This document shows positions 44,840 through 52,811 of a DNA stretch of 64,000 nt, piece by piece. The stretch is from CAYWIT01 sp964458415 (GTDB lineage Bacteria; Pseudomonadota; Alphaproteobacteria; Micavibrionales; UBA2020), in contig CAYWIT010000015.1 in the NCBI GenBank assembly GCA_964458415.1, positions 1 through 64,000 of the forward strand. The letters are read 5' to 3'. A model generated the notes under the pieces. That model saw only the letters and a list, made by a program, of their open reading frames with translations, was not told the origin of the DNA and made no database searches. Each line of letters starts with the position of its first letter. Position 1 is the stretch's first letter. The position numbers were made by a program, and so were the translations under genes.

Positions 44840-46276
44840 TCAGCCTCCCCAGACGCGGGGGCCGTTGTGGGGTCGTTGCGACAGCAGCAGATCCGTTATC
44901 GCCCAGACCCGTGCATCGACGCGGTCCGGGCTTTTGCCGTTGATAGCCGGATTAAAGCGGCACAGCTGGTCTTCCAGCTGCGGGAAATGCCCTGCATGGT
45001 GAATACGTCCATCGGCGTCGAGGGCGGCCACCGGTTCCGCGCGTATAATTTTCCCGCGGCTGGCATGAACGGCTTTGTAGGAAACAGCGGCGTCAAAGCT
45101 GCGCAAGGTATGCGCGACAAGATCGCCGCCCTGATTGACTTCCGCGACAACGCGGTCCGCCTGATAAATGTGGTAGGCCTCAATGATGCGGCGCGCCCAT
45201 TCCGCCGGGGCATAGGTGCCGCTCAGATCGGCCAGAATATAGGCATGGTCGTCCGTGCCGAGACCTGCCACGATAATTCCCGTTTCGTCGCTTTTCTCAT
45301 GGCTGGTGACAGCGGGATCCACCGCGACAATGATGCGGCGGAATTCCGGCAGGGCGTGGGAAGGGCGGCGGTTGCGGTCAAGCATGTCACGGGTCCAGAG
45401 CGCGCCGGGGGCAGCGGAATCGAAAGCTTCTTCCACCGTTGCGGGGTATTCGCGGCGAAAGGTCCAGATATTGCCAAGTTCGGATATTTTAATCTGCCGC
45501 CAGAACATCTGGGCCGGATCAAGACCGAATGTTTCCGCATAGCTGCGCTCTTCCGGGGTCAGCTGGAAATCCGCGGGGGGCATCCTGCGGTATTCGTCCT
45601 GCCAGAACCAGGGCACGAAGATAAAGCGAAAGCTGGAAGCGTTATGCAGCGCGTCCTGCGCCAGCGTGTAGAAAAATCCCGCGTCCCCCGCAGAGGTGCT
45701 CTCCAGAATGATCTCAGTGTCCGGCAGATCCGGCACGGCTTGCAGAATGCCGGAAATATGTTCCTCGGCGTGGGGCCAGAAGGCGACTTCCGAGCCGTGA
45801 AAATACTGCAAGGTGGCGGATCTGCCGATGCCCTGCGCGCGGGCGGTGCCGACGGAATAGCCACTGTCTAGCCGGTCAAAAACAAGCTCCCGGCTGTTGG
45901 CAAGAGAGGTATGCGGCCGCACGGGAACGGGGCAGTGGTCATGGAACCGTCGTGCGATCTGGTAGATATTGCGCGAAGCTTCCTCCAGATGCGTGAGGAT
46001 AAAAGCCCGCACGCCCTTGCGGTGGCTGACTTTCCAGTAAAAGCGGGCCTCGACATAGGTCGAGCAGCCCTGCTGCCGTCCTTTCAGGATAATGGCACGG
46101 ATGCGGCCCTCCTTCTGCAGCTGTTCCTCAAGGGCCCGGTGAATGAATTGCTGGGCCGTATTGAGGGCAAGCGGCAGGATCTGGCCATTTTTACTGCGGA
46201 TCTTCAGGCATTTTTCGGCGTAGTGGACAAAGTCGTTTTTTAGCCGCTGGCGGAGCCGGCGTTCCCGGAGGTTCAT
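44840..46276 (-). CDS. Terminase large subunit
   Basis: The protein has 478 residues from ATG 46274-46276. The open frame includes 18 more codons with no support. The Walker A-like motif is LKGRQQGCSTY and the Walker B-like one is in YFHGSEVAFWP. The C-terminal RNase H-fold nuclease has VAVDPAVTSHEKSDETG and a later Asp-rich EVNQGGDLVAHTLR. It powers DNA packaging and cuts the DNA. The family is that of RcGTA gp2-like terminases. Confidence 0.92.
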   Translation of the reverse strand: MNLRERRLRQRLKNDFVHYAEKCLKIRSKNGQILPLALNTAQQFIHRALEEQLQKEGRIRAIILKGRQQGCSTYVEARFYWKVSHRKGVRAFILTHLEEASRNIYQIARRFHDHCPVPVRPHTSLANSRELVFDRLDSGYSVGTARAQGIGRSATLQYFHGSEVAFWPHAEEHISGILQAVPDLPDTEIILESTSAGDAGFFYTLAQDALHNASSFRFIFVPWFWQDEYRRMPPADFQLTPEERSYAETFGLDPAQMFWRQIKISELGNIWTFRREYPATVEEAFDSAAPGALWTRDMLDRNRRPSHALPEFRRIIVAVDPAVTSHEKSDETGIIVAGLGTDDHAYILADLSGTYAPAEWARRIIEAYHIYQADRVVAEVNQGGDLVAHTLRSFDAAVSYKAVHASRGKIIRAEPVAALDADGRIHHAGHFPQLEDQLCRFNPAINGKSPDRVDARVWAITDLLLSQRPHNGPRVWGG

Positions 46277-46289
46277 GGGTGAAATCCTG

Positions 46290-46580
46290 TTATTCCAGCA
46301 GGCCCAGCGCTTCTTCATGCGGCGCGCCATCGATTTCGGGCGCGGTGCGGCGGGCGGCTTCCGAAATATCCGGCAGTGTTTTTTTGAGCAGGGCCAGCGC
46401 CGCGCTGACCTGTGTCGAGGTCATCTCTTTCTTGCCGAGAACATGTTGTTCCAGCGCTTCGATCAGGGCATGCACATTGATTTTGTCACGCAGGTTTTTT
46501 TCGGGGGTCTTTTTTTTCGGGGATTTTTTCAGGCGTCGCGTCGCCGGACGCCTTGTTTTGGAGTCTTTTTTTGCGGGCAT
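46290..46580 (-). CDS. Small terminase-like protein
   Basis: The protein has 96 residues from ATG 46578-46580. The frame extends further but without a site. The first 30 residues are highly basic (KKDSKTRRPATRRLKKSPKK). They are followed by LIEALEQHVLGKKEMTSTQV and SAALALLKKTLPDISE, a pattern seen in small terminase subunits of this phage group. It sits immediately before the large terminase and probably recognises the DNA. Confidence 0.7.
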   Translation of the reverse strand: MPAKKDSKTRRPATRRLKKSPKKKTPEKNLRDKINVHALIEALEQHVLGKKEMTSTQVSAALALLKKTLPDISEAARRTAPEIDGAPHEEALGLLE

Positions 46581-46601
46581 GGGAAATGGGGAATGAGGGT
46601 A

Positions 46602-46634
46602 TAAAAAACGCGGCATCCGAAGGAAATCCGCGTG
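46602..46634 (-). terminator. Rho-independent terminator of the ankyrin-side operon
   Basis: ACGCGG (46608-46613) pairs with CCGCGT (46628-46633); the minus-strand transcript then runs into six T residues. It stops transcription coming from the 46747 gene before the phage cluster, so the two blocks are separately expressed. Confidence 0.65.
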
Positions 46635-46746
46635 GTGTCTACATTTGCTCATTTACAATTCTTGAGCATGAATAAATCATGCCAGAAATGATCCCGGCCG
46701 TCAAGAAGAAAAATCGATTTCAATTTTTATTTTCCGGACGCTTGCG

Positions 46747-47262
46747 CTACTGCGCCTGTTTCAGGGCCTCTTCCATTTTTTCTGCTGCTGGTTCTTTTGT
46801 CGCGGCGTTCTCCGGCGCGGTGCCTTCTGCCGTGCCTTCTGCCGTGTCATGGGCCGTGCCGGCAGGGGCAGGGGCAGCTGCGGGAGTTTTCGCTTCTTGT
46901 TTGGCGGCCCTCTTCCCCTTGGCGTCCTTCATCCGTTGGATTTTTATCAGGCGGTCATGACACAGGGTATAAGCATCATAGGCATACATGTAACTGGCAC
47001 AGGGGTCTGTGATTTTCTGCGTGCTGTCATTCGTTGCGGGCAATGGGGCGGCTGCAGCGGGGGCGGTTACAGCGGGGGCGGCTGCAGGCGGATTTTCGAC
47101 TGGGTTTTGCGGTGTAGGGGTTTTTTCTCCGCCGCTATATCCGGAATAACCGGCGGCGCTTTGGGATTGACCCGGGCCACCGTAATTCTGGGCGGGGGCC
47201 GCCGCAGACAGTGAAATTGCCAGCAGGCAGCAAAGAACCGGAAAAATAACGCGCACGTCCAT
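46747..47262 (-). CDS. Secreted Ala/Pro-rich protein with two-cysteine helix
   Basis: The protein has 171 residues from ATG 47260-47262, with GGAGG five bases upstream. A signal peptide (VIFPVLCCLLAISLSAAAPA) is followed by a low-complexity linker of Pro, Ala and Gly. A small charged helical part with two cysteines follows (DPCASYMYAYDAYTLCHDR), then a further Ala/Glu/Lys-rich tail. It is similar in layout to the next gene (47326). It is probably periplasmic. No family was recognised. Confidence 0.75.
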   Translation of the reverse strand: MDVRVIFPVLCCLLAISLSAAAPAQNYGGPGQSQSAAGYSGYSGGEKTPTPQNPVENPPAAAPAVTAPAAAAPLPATNDSTQKITDPCASYMYAYDAYTLCHDRLIKIQRMKDAKGKRAAKQEAKTPAAAPAPAGTAHDTAEGTAEGTAPENAATKEPAAEKMEEALKQAQ

Positions 47263-47325
47263 TAAGGCCTCCATATTTCTTTTTATTCTCGCATAATGTT
47301 ATTAAGAAGTCCCCAATTCCGGCGC

Positions 47326-47841
47326 TTAATGATTGTAAGCGGATGAATTCAAAGCGGGTTTCCTCCCTGAAGGGGGAGCTGGCGCAGGGGCGGGCGGTGC
47401 CGCGGCGGCTGTTTCTTTATCCGGTACGGCAGCTTTTTCACCCTGCGGCTTTTGCGGGGAGAATCCGGTTTCCCGGGTTTTATTCTGGACGCGTAAAAAA
47501 TTGCGGGGACCTTCCGCGACGGGCGCGCCTTGCCCGTCCGTCTGTCCGTTTTCGCCGGTTTTTGCGCTGCGCTGCTTTTGTTCCTGCTGCCGCAGGCGTT
47601 GCTGACATTCCTGATAAGGCTTGTCAAAGTGGAGCCGGATTTCTTCCGCTGAATCGGGGGGGAGTTTTTTCAGGCAACCCTCGACCGAGGTGACAACCAG
47701 ACTGCCGCTGCCGGTAGCTTCTTCGGCGGGCAACGGGATTATCTGGGCGTTTTCCGTTTCGGTACCGACAGCGCTTCCCGTCTGAAAAATCAGAATGATC
47801 GCTATAAGAGCCGGCAGATATCGTGTTTTATCGCGGTGCAT
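47326..47841 (-). CDS. Secreted Ala/Pro-rich protein with two cysteines (paralogue-like)
   Basis: The 171-residue protein has a signal peptide (LPALIAIILIFQTGSAVGT). The mature part has two cysteines, in SVEGCLKKLP and YQECQQRLRQQ, spaced by an amphipathic helix. A Gln/Lys-rich stretch and a Pro/Ala-rich C-terminus follow. The ATG lies one base after the preceding ankyrin stop, so the two are coupled. It may interact with the ankyrin or envelope proteins of the cluster. The function is unknown. Confidence 0.75.
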   Translation of the reverse strand: MHRDKTRYLPALIAIILIFQTGSAVGTETENAQIIPLPAEEATGSGSLVVTSVEGCLKKLPPDSAEEIRLHFDKPYQECQQRLRQQEQKQRSAKTGENGQTDGQGAPVAEGPRNFLRVQNKTRETGFSPQKPQGEKAAVPDKETAAAAPPAPAPAPPSGRKPALNSSAYNH

Positions 47842-47842
47842 G

Positions 47843-50137
47843 TTATCCCATGCGCGGGGGTTTGAGGTTTTTACGCGCGGCCGGGCTGGTCCCTTGTCCG
47901 CCCAGCTTTTGCAGGGCCTCGATCATGATGGCGGCGCTGTCCTGCTGGTTGTTTTTCATCGCGGCATGCAGGGGCGTTTCGCCGGCTTTATTGGTTATAG
48001 ACAGGGGGGCCGCCTTTTTGTTGACAAGATAATCAACGACCATTTTGCGGCCGTTTTGCGCCGCGATGTGTAACGGGGTATCGCCATTGTTGTCTTTTGC
48101 ATTGATGTCGGCCCCTGCCGCGATCAACAGGGAGAGGATATGCGGGTCCTCGCGCGTGGCGGCATAGTGCAGGAGAGTCCAGTTGTTGTGGTCGCGGAAT
48201 TGATCCGGATGCATCTTTTGATGTTTCATATGGTTGATCAGGGTATGGGCAAGCCCGCCATGATCATAAAGGATGGCAAGGTGGATGGGAAAAAGGCCGT
48301 GTTTTCCGGGCAGCGCCGGATTGGCGCCCAGCTCGAGCAGCTTTTCCACCGGCATCTGCAGGCCCTTGCGGGCGGCGATATGCAGGGGGGTTTCCCCCTC
48401 GTTTTGCGACAGGGCGTTCCAGTCGATCTGGGCGGGGGAAAGCTTTTCTGCAAAAACGTCCAGCAGGCGGGTGCTGGCGGCATCGGCGATGTGATGCACG
48501 GCCGCCCAGCCGTCTTCGTCATGAACCCAGGGGTCGGCGCCGCGTTGCAGCAGGAGGGCGGCGGCGTCCGGTTTCTCGCGGCGGCAGGCGTTGATCAGCG
48601 CCGTCCGGCCTTTGTTATCCTGCGCGTCAATATCGAAGGGGGCCAGCGCCAGAAGGTCCCCGATCAGATTTTCCGAACCGTTGCGTGCCGCGTGATGCAG
48701 GGCGTTCCGGCCATAGCGGTCCTTTTTCAGGATATCGGCGCCGGCCTTGTGGAGAAGGGTGACAGCGGCGCGTTCGCCGGCGGTGGCGGCGGCCAGCAGG
48801 GGCGTAAGCCCTGCGGGGGTTCTGTCCGGCTCGTCAATTCTGGCGTTATACCGGATCAGCAGCAGCATGGCGTCCTTGTAGCCGCGGAAAGCCGCCAGAT
48901 GCAGTGGGGCGTATTTTGTTTCCAGCGCGGGAGAGATATCGGGACTGGCGCCGCGCAGCAGCATATGGGCGATCAGTTCCGGTTTGTCGTCATAGCTATA
49001 GCTGTAATGATCCATGGTGATGTCAAGGGGACGCTGGCCGAATTCGTTGAGCGCGTTCGGATTGGCGCCGACATCAAGGAGAGATTTCGCCTTGCCTGTT
49101 TCATTGCGGCCGCAGGCCTCGTGCAGGGCGGTCTGTCCGCTGCCGTCAACGGCGTTCAGGTCCATGCCGGCGGCATAGAGCGTGAGCAGGACTTCATCGT
49201 AGTTTTTATTATTGATGATATGCGCCAGCGGCACCTTGTTGTCGGTGCTTTGCGGGCTTTTTTCAATGTCGATGCCCAGCTTGATCAGGCGGCGGATCAT
49301 GCCGAGCGTGCCGTTTTCCGCCGCAATAAAAAGACCGTGCCGGTTTTTATTGTCGCGGCTGTTGATGTCGCTACCGGCCTGAACCAGCATTTCGGCAATG
49401 TCCGGATGGTTGAAATTGATGGCGGAGAGGAGCGGTGTAAATCCCTCGTGATAGGTTTTGTGAATGTTCAGGCTGGTTTTTACTTCCGGTATTTCCAGCA
49501 GGATCTCGACGCCTTTGGTAAATCCCGCTTCGGCAGCAATGTGCAGCGGTGTTCTCAGCTCGTCGGTCCGCAGCAGCGGTTGCGCTCCCCTTGCCAGCAA
49601 CAGGATCAGGGCATCTTCGTTTTTCAGCTGGGCGGCGAGGTGCAGCGCCGTTTTTCCATTCCAGTCCGCCTGATCGATATCAACGCCGAGATTGACAAGA
49701 TAGGGGATCAGGTCATTGCGGCTTTTTTCGATGGCGACATGAAGCGCTGTGCGCTTGTTGTCGGGGTGCGATTCCGGCCTTGCGCCGAGACTTTGCAGAT
49801 AGTCGAGAAACCCGATATCCGCCCCTTCCTGCAGCGCCCATTCAAAAGGCGAGAGCCCGTCGCCGTCTCTGGTTCGGAAGGTCGCGTTTTTTTCCAGCAG
49901 GGTTTCGATGGCACGGGTATCGCGGGCGCTGATGGCCGTATACAACGGTGTCTGGCCGTTATAGTCGGGCTGGTTCGGGTTGGCGCCGATTCGCAGCAGT
50001 TTCTGGAGGCCGTCAAAATCGCCTTTCAGCAGGGCGAGATGCAAAGCGGTATGTCCGTTTTGATCGAGCGGAGCATTGATCCCCTTGCCGGTGTTGCGGC
50101 GGGGCTTGGGGTCAAAGTCAAAATCATCGTAAGACAT
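47843..50137 (-). CDS. Large ankyrin-repeat protein
   Basis: The protein has 764 residues from ATG 50135-50137, with AAGG upstream. The frame extends 15 codons further without a site. About 20 ankyrin repeats cover most of the chain (QNGHTALHLALLKGDFDGLQ, NGKTALHLAAQLKNEDALIL, GDTPLHIAAQNGRKMVVDYL). The ends are short and basic. No signal peptide or membrane segment is present. The repeats are not identical, so it is not a recent tandem array. The long opposite-strand frame here is a shadow. It is coupled to the two-cysteine secreted gene. Confidence 0.93.
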   Translation of the reverse strand: MSYDDFDFDPKPRRNTGKGINAPLDQNGHTALHLALLKGDFDGLQKLLRIGANPNQPDYNGQTPLYTAISARDTRAIETLLEKNATFRTRDGDGLSPFEWALQEGADIGFLDYLQSLGARPESHPDNKRTALHVAIEKSRNDLIPYLVNLGVDIDQADWNGKTALHLAAQLKNEDALILLLARGAQPLLRTDELRTPLHIAAEAGFTKGVEILLEIPEVKTSLNIHKTYHEGFTPLLSAINFNHPDIAEMLVQAGSDINSRDNKNRHGLFIAAENGTLGMIRRLIKLGIDIEKSPQSTDNKVPLAHIINNKNYDEVLLTLYAAGMDLNAVDGSGQTALHEACGRNETGKAKSLLDVGANPNALNEFGQRPLDITMDHYSYSYDDKPELIAHMLLRGASPDISPALETKYAPLHLAAFRGYKDAMLLLIRYNARIDEPDRTPAGLTPLLAAATAGERAAVTLLHKAGADILKKDRYGRNALHHAARNGSENLIGDLLALAPFDIDAQDNKGRTALINACRREKPDAAALLLQRGADPWVHDEDGWAAVHHIADAASTRLLDVFAEKLSPAQIDWNALSQNEGETPLHIAARKGLQMPVEKLLELGANPALPGKHGLFPIHLAILYDHGGLAHTLINHMKHQKMHPDQFRDHNNWTLLHYAATREDPHILSLLIAAGADINAKDNNGDTPLHIAAQNGRKMVVDYLVNKKAAPLSITNKAGETPLHAAMKNNQQDSAAIMIEALQKLGGQGTSPAARKNLKPPRMG

Positions 50138-50228
50138 GTGCTGCCTTTTCAAAAAATATCGCGGATTTTTTGCCAGAGGCAAAAGTTTACCGGCTGTATT
50201 TTTAATGCGCTGTAATCAGAAGGTTATT

Positions 50229-51428
50229 TTAGGGATGTCGGCTGGGAACGTCTATAGTCTTCTTCCCGGCTATTTTGAGCTGTTGCAACGCAGCAAGCTC
50301 CGCCAGCTGCAGCCGGGCGGTTATGGAATTTTGCGGGCCGTGAATTTTGCCGGAGAGCTGGTAGGCGGTTTCACCGGCTTTTGATTGCAAAAGGGGATCG
50401 GCCTTGAAACGCAACAGCAGATCGACAACATCAAGCTGGCCATGAGTGACGGCCATGTGCAGCGGCGTGGAAGATTGTCCCGGCTGGTTTGGATCGGCGC
50501 CGTGTTCCAGCAGATAAGCAATGGCCTTCAGTGGGAGCCGTTCGATAAGGGCACAGTGCAGCGGAAACCAGTGATAGCTGTTTGGCAGATTGATAATGTC
50601 CGGCCTCCGCGCCAGCAGCAGGTCTGTTAAAGCATACTCCTCCAGCCGGAGCGCTGCCAGCAAAGGTGTTTTTCCGGGGTTGCCCGGGCTGAAGGCGGGA
50701 TCGGCGTGATATTCGAGCAGCAACGCGGTAGAGGCGGTGTTCCGTCCTTCAATGGCCGAGACAAGCGGCGAGGAAAAGTTGTTCTGGCCCGGAACACCGC
50801 TATCCGGATTGGCTCCGGCGTCCAGCAGCAGTTTCATCAGTTCGGTATTCCTGCGCAAGGTGGCATGGTGAAGCGCTGAAAAAGGACTGTTTTTGGCGCG
50901 CAGGTTCGGATCTGCGCCGGCTTCCAGCAGCGCTGCCACGCAAGAGGCAGAACCACAGGCGATATAATGGAAGAGCAAGGGCGTGTGCATATCATCCATG
51001 CCGTCCGGATCGGCGCCGGCTTCCAGCAGGGCGGAAACAATGGCTTCCTCGACGGGGTCGGGCAAGGGGCTGCTCTCGGGAACATAAATGCGGTTTTGCG
51101 CATAGGCACGCACACAGGCAAGAAGCGAGATTCCGGTTTCTGTCTCGTATTTTCCGACATCGGCGCCGGCTCGCAGCAGGGCATTGATAACCGGAAGATC
51201 CTGATTTTTCACGGCGGCGGACAGCGGAGAATCGTTGCCGGCATCGCGACGATTGATCAGGGCGCCTGCGGCAACCAGCTGCGCCACCTGTCCGGCGGCA
51301 AGCTGTTCGCGCCGGACAAGATAATGAAAGGCCGTGGTGTTTTCACGGGTGCAAACGGCATTGGGGTTTTCAAGCGCTGTTGCAAAAGAAACCGTCTGAA
51401 AAATATTTTTAAGGGAAGGGACGGACAT
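50229..51428 (-). CDS. Ankyrin-repeat protein
   Basis: The protein has 399 residues from ATG 51426-51428, with AAGGGG about eight bases upstream. About ten ankyrin repeats are visible (SPLSAAVKNQDLPVINALLR, SALHHATLRRNTELMKLLLD, TPLHMAVTHGQLDVVDLLLR). Several repeats contain the DPN consensus loop. No signal peptide is present. It is likely co-transcribed with the 51440 gene, which stops 11 bases before this ATG. Confidence 0.92.
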   Translation of the reverse strand: MSVPSLKNIFQTVSFATALENPNAVCTRENTTAFHYLVRREQLAAGQVAQLVAAGALINRRDAGNDSPLSAAVKNQDLPVINALLRAGADVGKYETETGISLLACVRAYAQNRIYVPESSPLPDPVEEAIVSALLEAGADPDGMDDMHTPLLFHYIACGSASCVAALLEAGADPNLRAKNSPFSALHHATLRRNTELMKLLLDAGANPDSGVPGQNNFSSPLVSAIEGRNTASTALLLEYHADPAFSPGNPGKTPLLAALRLEEYALTDLLLARRPDIINLPNSYHWFPLHCALIERLPLKAIAYLLEHGADPNQPGQSSTPLHMAVTHGQLDVVDLLLRFKADPLLQSKAGETAYQLSGKIHGPQNSITARLQLAELAALQQLKIAGKKTIDVPSRHP

Positions 51429-51439
51429 GAACGGCCCCT

Positions 51440-51931
51440 TCAAAGTCTGCTGATATAGGCGAGCGGCTTTTTGATCCGGATATTGCGTTGCAGGGAGGCA
51501 TCAAAGCTATGTGGTTTTTTCTGGGCCGCCTCATAATGCGCCCGTCGTAAGACGCGGGACATTTTTTCGTTATGGCAGTCCTCTGCAATCATCAGGGCGT
51601 TTTTTTCATCGTCACGGGTCAGATTGATATCGCTGCCCGCGGCGATTATTCTTTCTGCGGTGTTAAAGCTGTCGCGGCATTTGGCCAGCAGCATCAAAGG
51701 CGTCTCCTGCCGGTTGTTGCGGGCGTTAATATCAGCTTCAAGGCCCAGTAGCGTTGCGACGGTGAGGGCAAAGCCTTCGCCGGCAGCGAGATGGAGAGCG
51801 CTGTTGCCTTGCGGGTCGCGGGCGTTCAGATCGGCGCCATCGCTAAAAAAGCCGAGCAGGGATTCAAAATCCCCGCGCTTTGCGGCGGCGAGAAAACTGG
51901 CATTCAGAGAGGTCTTTTTTGTCTTTGTCAT
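51440..51931 (-). CDS. Small ankyrin-repeat protein
   Basis: The protein has 163 residues from ATG 51929-51931; the frame extends further without support. Three to four repeats are visible (LNASFLAAAKRGDFESLLGF, NSALHLAAGEGFALTVATLL, RQETPLMLLAKCRDSFNTAE). The C-terminus is basic. It is the first gene of a minus-strand set that includes the 50229 gene. It diverges from the pseudopilin-like gene at 52129 over an AT-rich region. Confidence 0.85.
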   Translation of the reverse strand: MTKTKKTSLNASFLAAAKRGDFESLLGFFSDGADLNARDPQGNSALHLAAGEGFALTVATLLGLEADINARNNRQETPLMLLAKCRDSFNTAERIIAAGSDINLTRDDEKNALMIAEDCHNEKMSRVLRRAHYEAAQKKPHSFDASLQRNIRIKKPLAYISRL

Positions 51932-52057
51932 TTTTGACCAAGGCCTTCTTTTCTCAGAATCTGTCTTTTCATCGGATAAAACACTTATAATTGCATTTAC
52001 CGGACAGGGCAATTATAATTATGTTATGATATTATGTCTATGAATATTAATATATAC

Positions 52058-52087
52058 TTGATTTATAATGATATTTTTGAATATCAT
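52058..52087 (+). promoter_or_regulatory. Promoter with operator-like palindrome upstream of the pseudopilin-like gene
   Basis: TTGATT (52058-52063) and TATCAT (52082-52087) are 18 bases apart. An inverted repeat ATGATAT (52068-52074) and ATATCAT (52081-52087) overlaps the -10 and could bind a dimeric regulator. The 200-base region is very AT-rich and serves both directions. Confidence 0.4.
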
Positions 52088-52128
52088 AGATCTGGCGAAA
52101 GCAAATAACGGGCAAGGAGGAAACAGCC

Positions 52129-52809
52129 ATGCGCTTGAAAGAACGGGGGAATGCGATGTTTCTTGTCCTGATCGGGGTGGCTTTATTTGCGGCGCTGATT
52201 TTTGCCATTGCCGGTGATCGTGGGGATTTGCAGGGCACGCTGGGAGAAGAAGAAGCCCGGCTGGTTGCCAGCGAAATGATTCAATATGGCGATTCGCTGC
52301 GGCTGATAACGGCAAAGATGCTGCGGGTGGGCGGCGTGGCGGATACGAATACGGCGGGTCATGGCATCCTGTTCTCCGCCCAGAGCGCCCATGCCGATTA
52401 CGGTGTGGCAGGGGCGCAGCCGACAACGGAAATCTTCCATGCTTCCGGCGGGGGGGCGTCTTATCAGGCCCCGCCAGCGGGGGCCTGTCCGGCGGCTTGC
52501 GCCTACGAGTTTACCGGACAGCTGAATATCACGGGGGTCGAGACGGCATCGAAATATGAACTGGCGATGATTCTTTCCGGGGTTGATTCCAAAGTATGCC
52601 AGTATATCAACAGCATTCAGCAGCGGGGCTGGTCCACTATTCCTGTCGGAGCGCTGATAACGCTGGAGCGTTTTGACGGCACAAATTACGGCGATACCGG
52701 CGGCGGCAACACGCTTACGCTGGCGGCTGGTTTTACGGGGTTGCGTTCATTTTGTTACGAGATGATGTCCGGCGCCAATGTTTTCGTGCATGTGCTGCAC
52801 GGGCGCTGA
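52129..52809 (+). CDS. Pseudopilin-like protein
   Basis: The 226-residue protein is preceded by AAGGAGGAAAC. An N-terminal Arg/Lys-Glu-Arg then GNAMFLVLIGVALFAALIFA gives a type IV pilin-like hydrophobic helix. A Glu at +5 after the Gly is missing, so processing by a prepilin peptidase is uncertain. The C-terminal globular part has a cysteine pair (ACPAACAYE) and the motif KVCQYINSIQQRG. The same CQxIN motif occurs in the 62906 gene. It lies inside the minus-strand ankyrin cluster but on the + strand. Confidence 0.75.
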   Translation: MRLKERGNAMFLVLIGVALFAALIFAIAGDRGDLQGTLGEEEARLVASEMIQYGDSLRLITAKMLRVGGVADTNTAGHGILFSAQSAHADYGVAGAQPTTEIFHASGGGASYQAPPAGACPAACAYEFTGQLNITGVETASKYELAMILSGVDSKVCQYINSIQQRGWSTIPVGALITLERFDGTNYGDTGGGNTLTLAAGFTGLRSFCYEMMSGANVFVHVLHGR

Positions 52810-52811
52810 GT

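Larger units (their letters stand above)
25749..46580 (-). mobile_element. Gene-transfer-agent-like / integrase-less prophage structural cluster
   Basis: About 21 kb of minus-strand genes follow the head-to-tail order of HK97-like phages and of RcGTA: terminase, portal, protease, capsid, connector, adaptor, gp8-, gp9- and gp10-like genes, chaperone, tape measure, NlpC peptidase, large tip protein, then lysis genes. The middle tail genes (gpM-like, DUF1833-like) are lambda-like instead of the RcGTA gp12/gp13 pair. No integrase, excisionase, repressor, replication gene or clear attachment-site repeat was found. Interpretation as a domesticated element or as a stripped prophage is open. Two non-phage-like insertions (32974-33258 and 36230-36931) lie inside. 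Confidence 0.8.

Noticed and set aside
48140..50215. A 691-codon open frame on the + strand
   Set aside because: It lies antisense to the 764-residue ankyrin gene in GC-rich, codon-biased DNA. Its product is Gly/Gln/Val-rich with no domain. The ankyrin reading is unmistakable.
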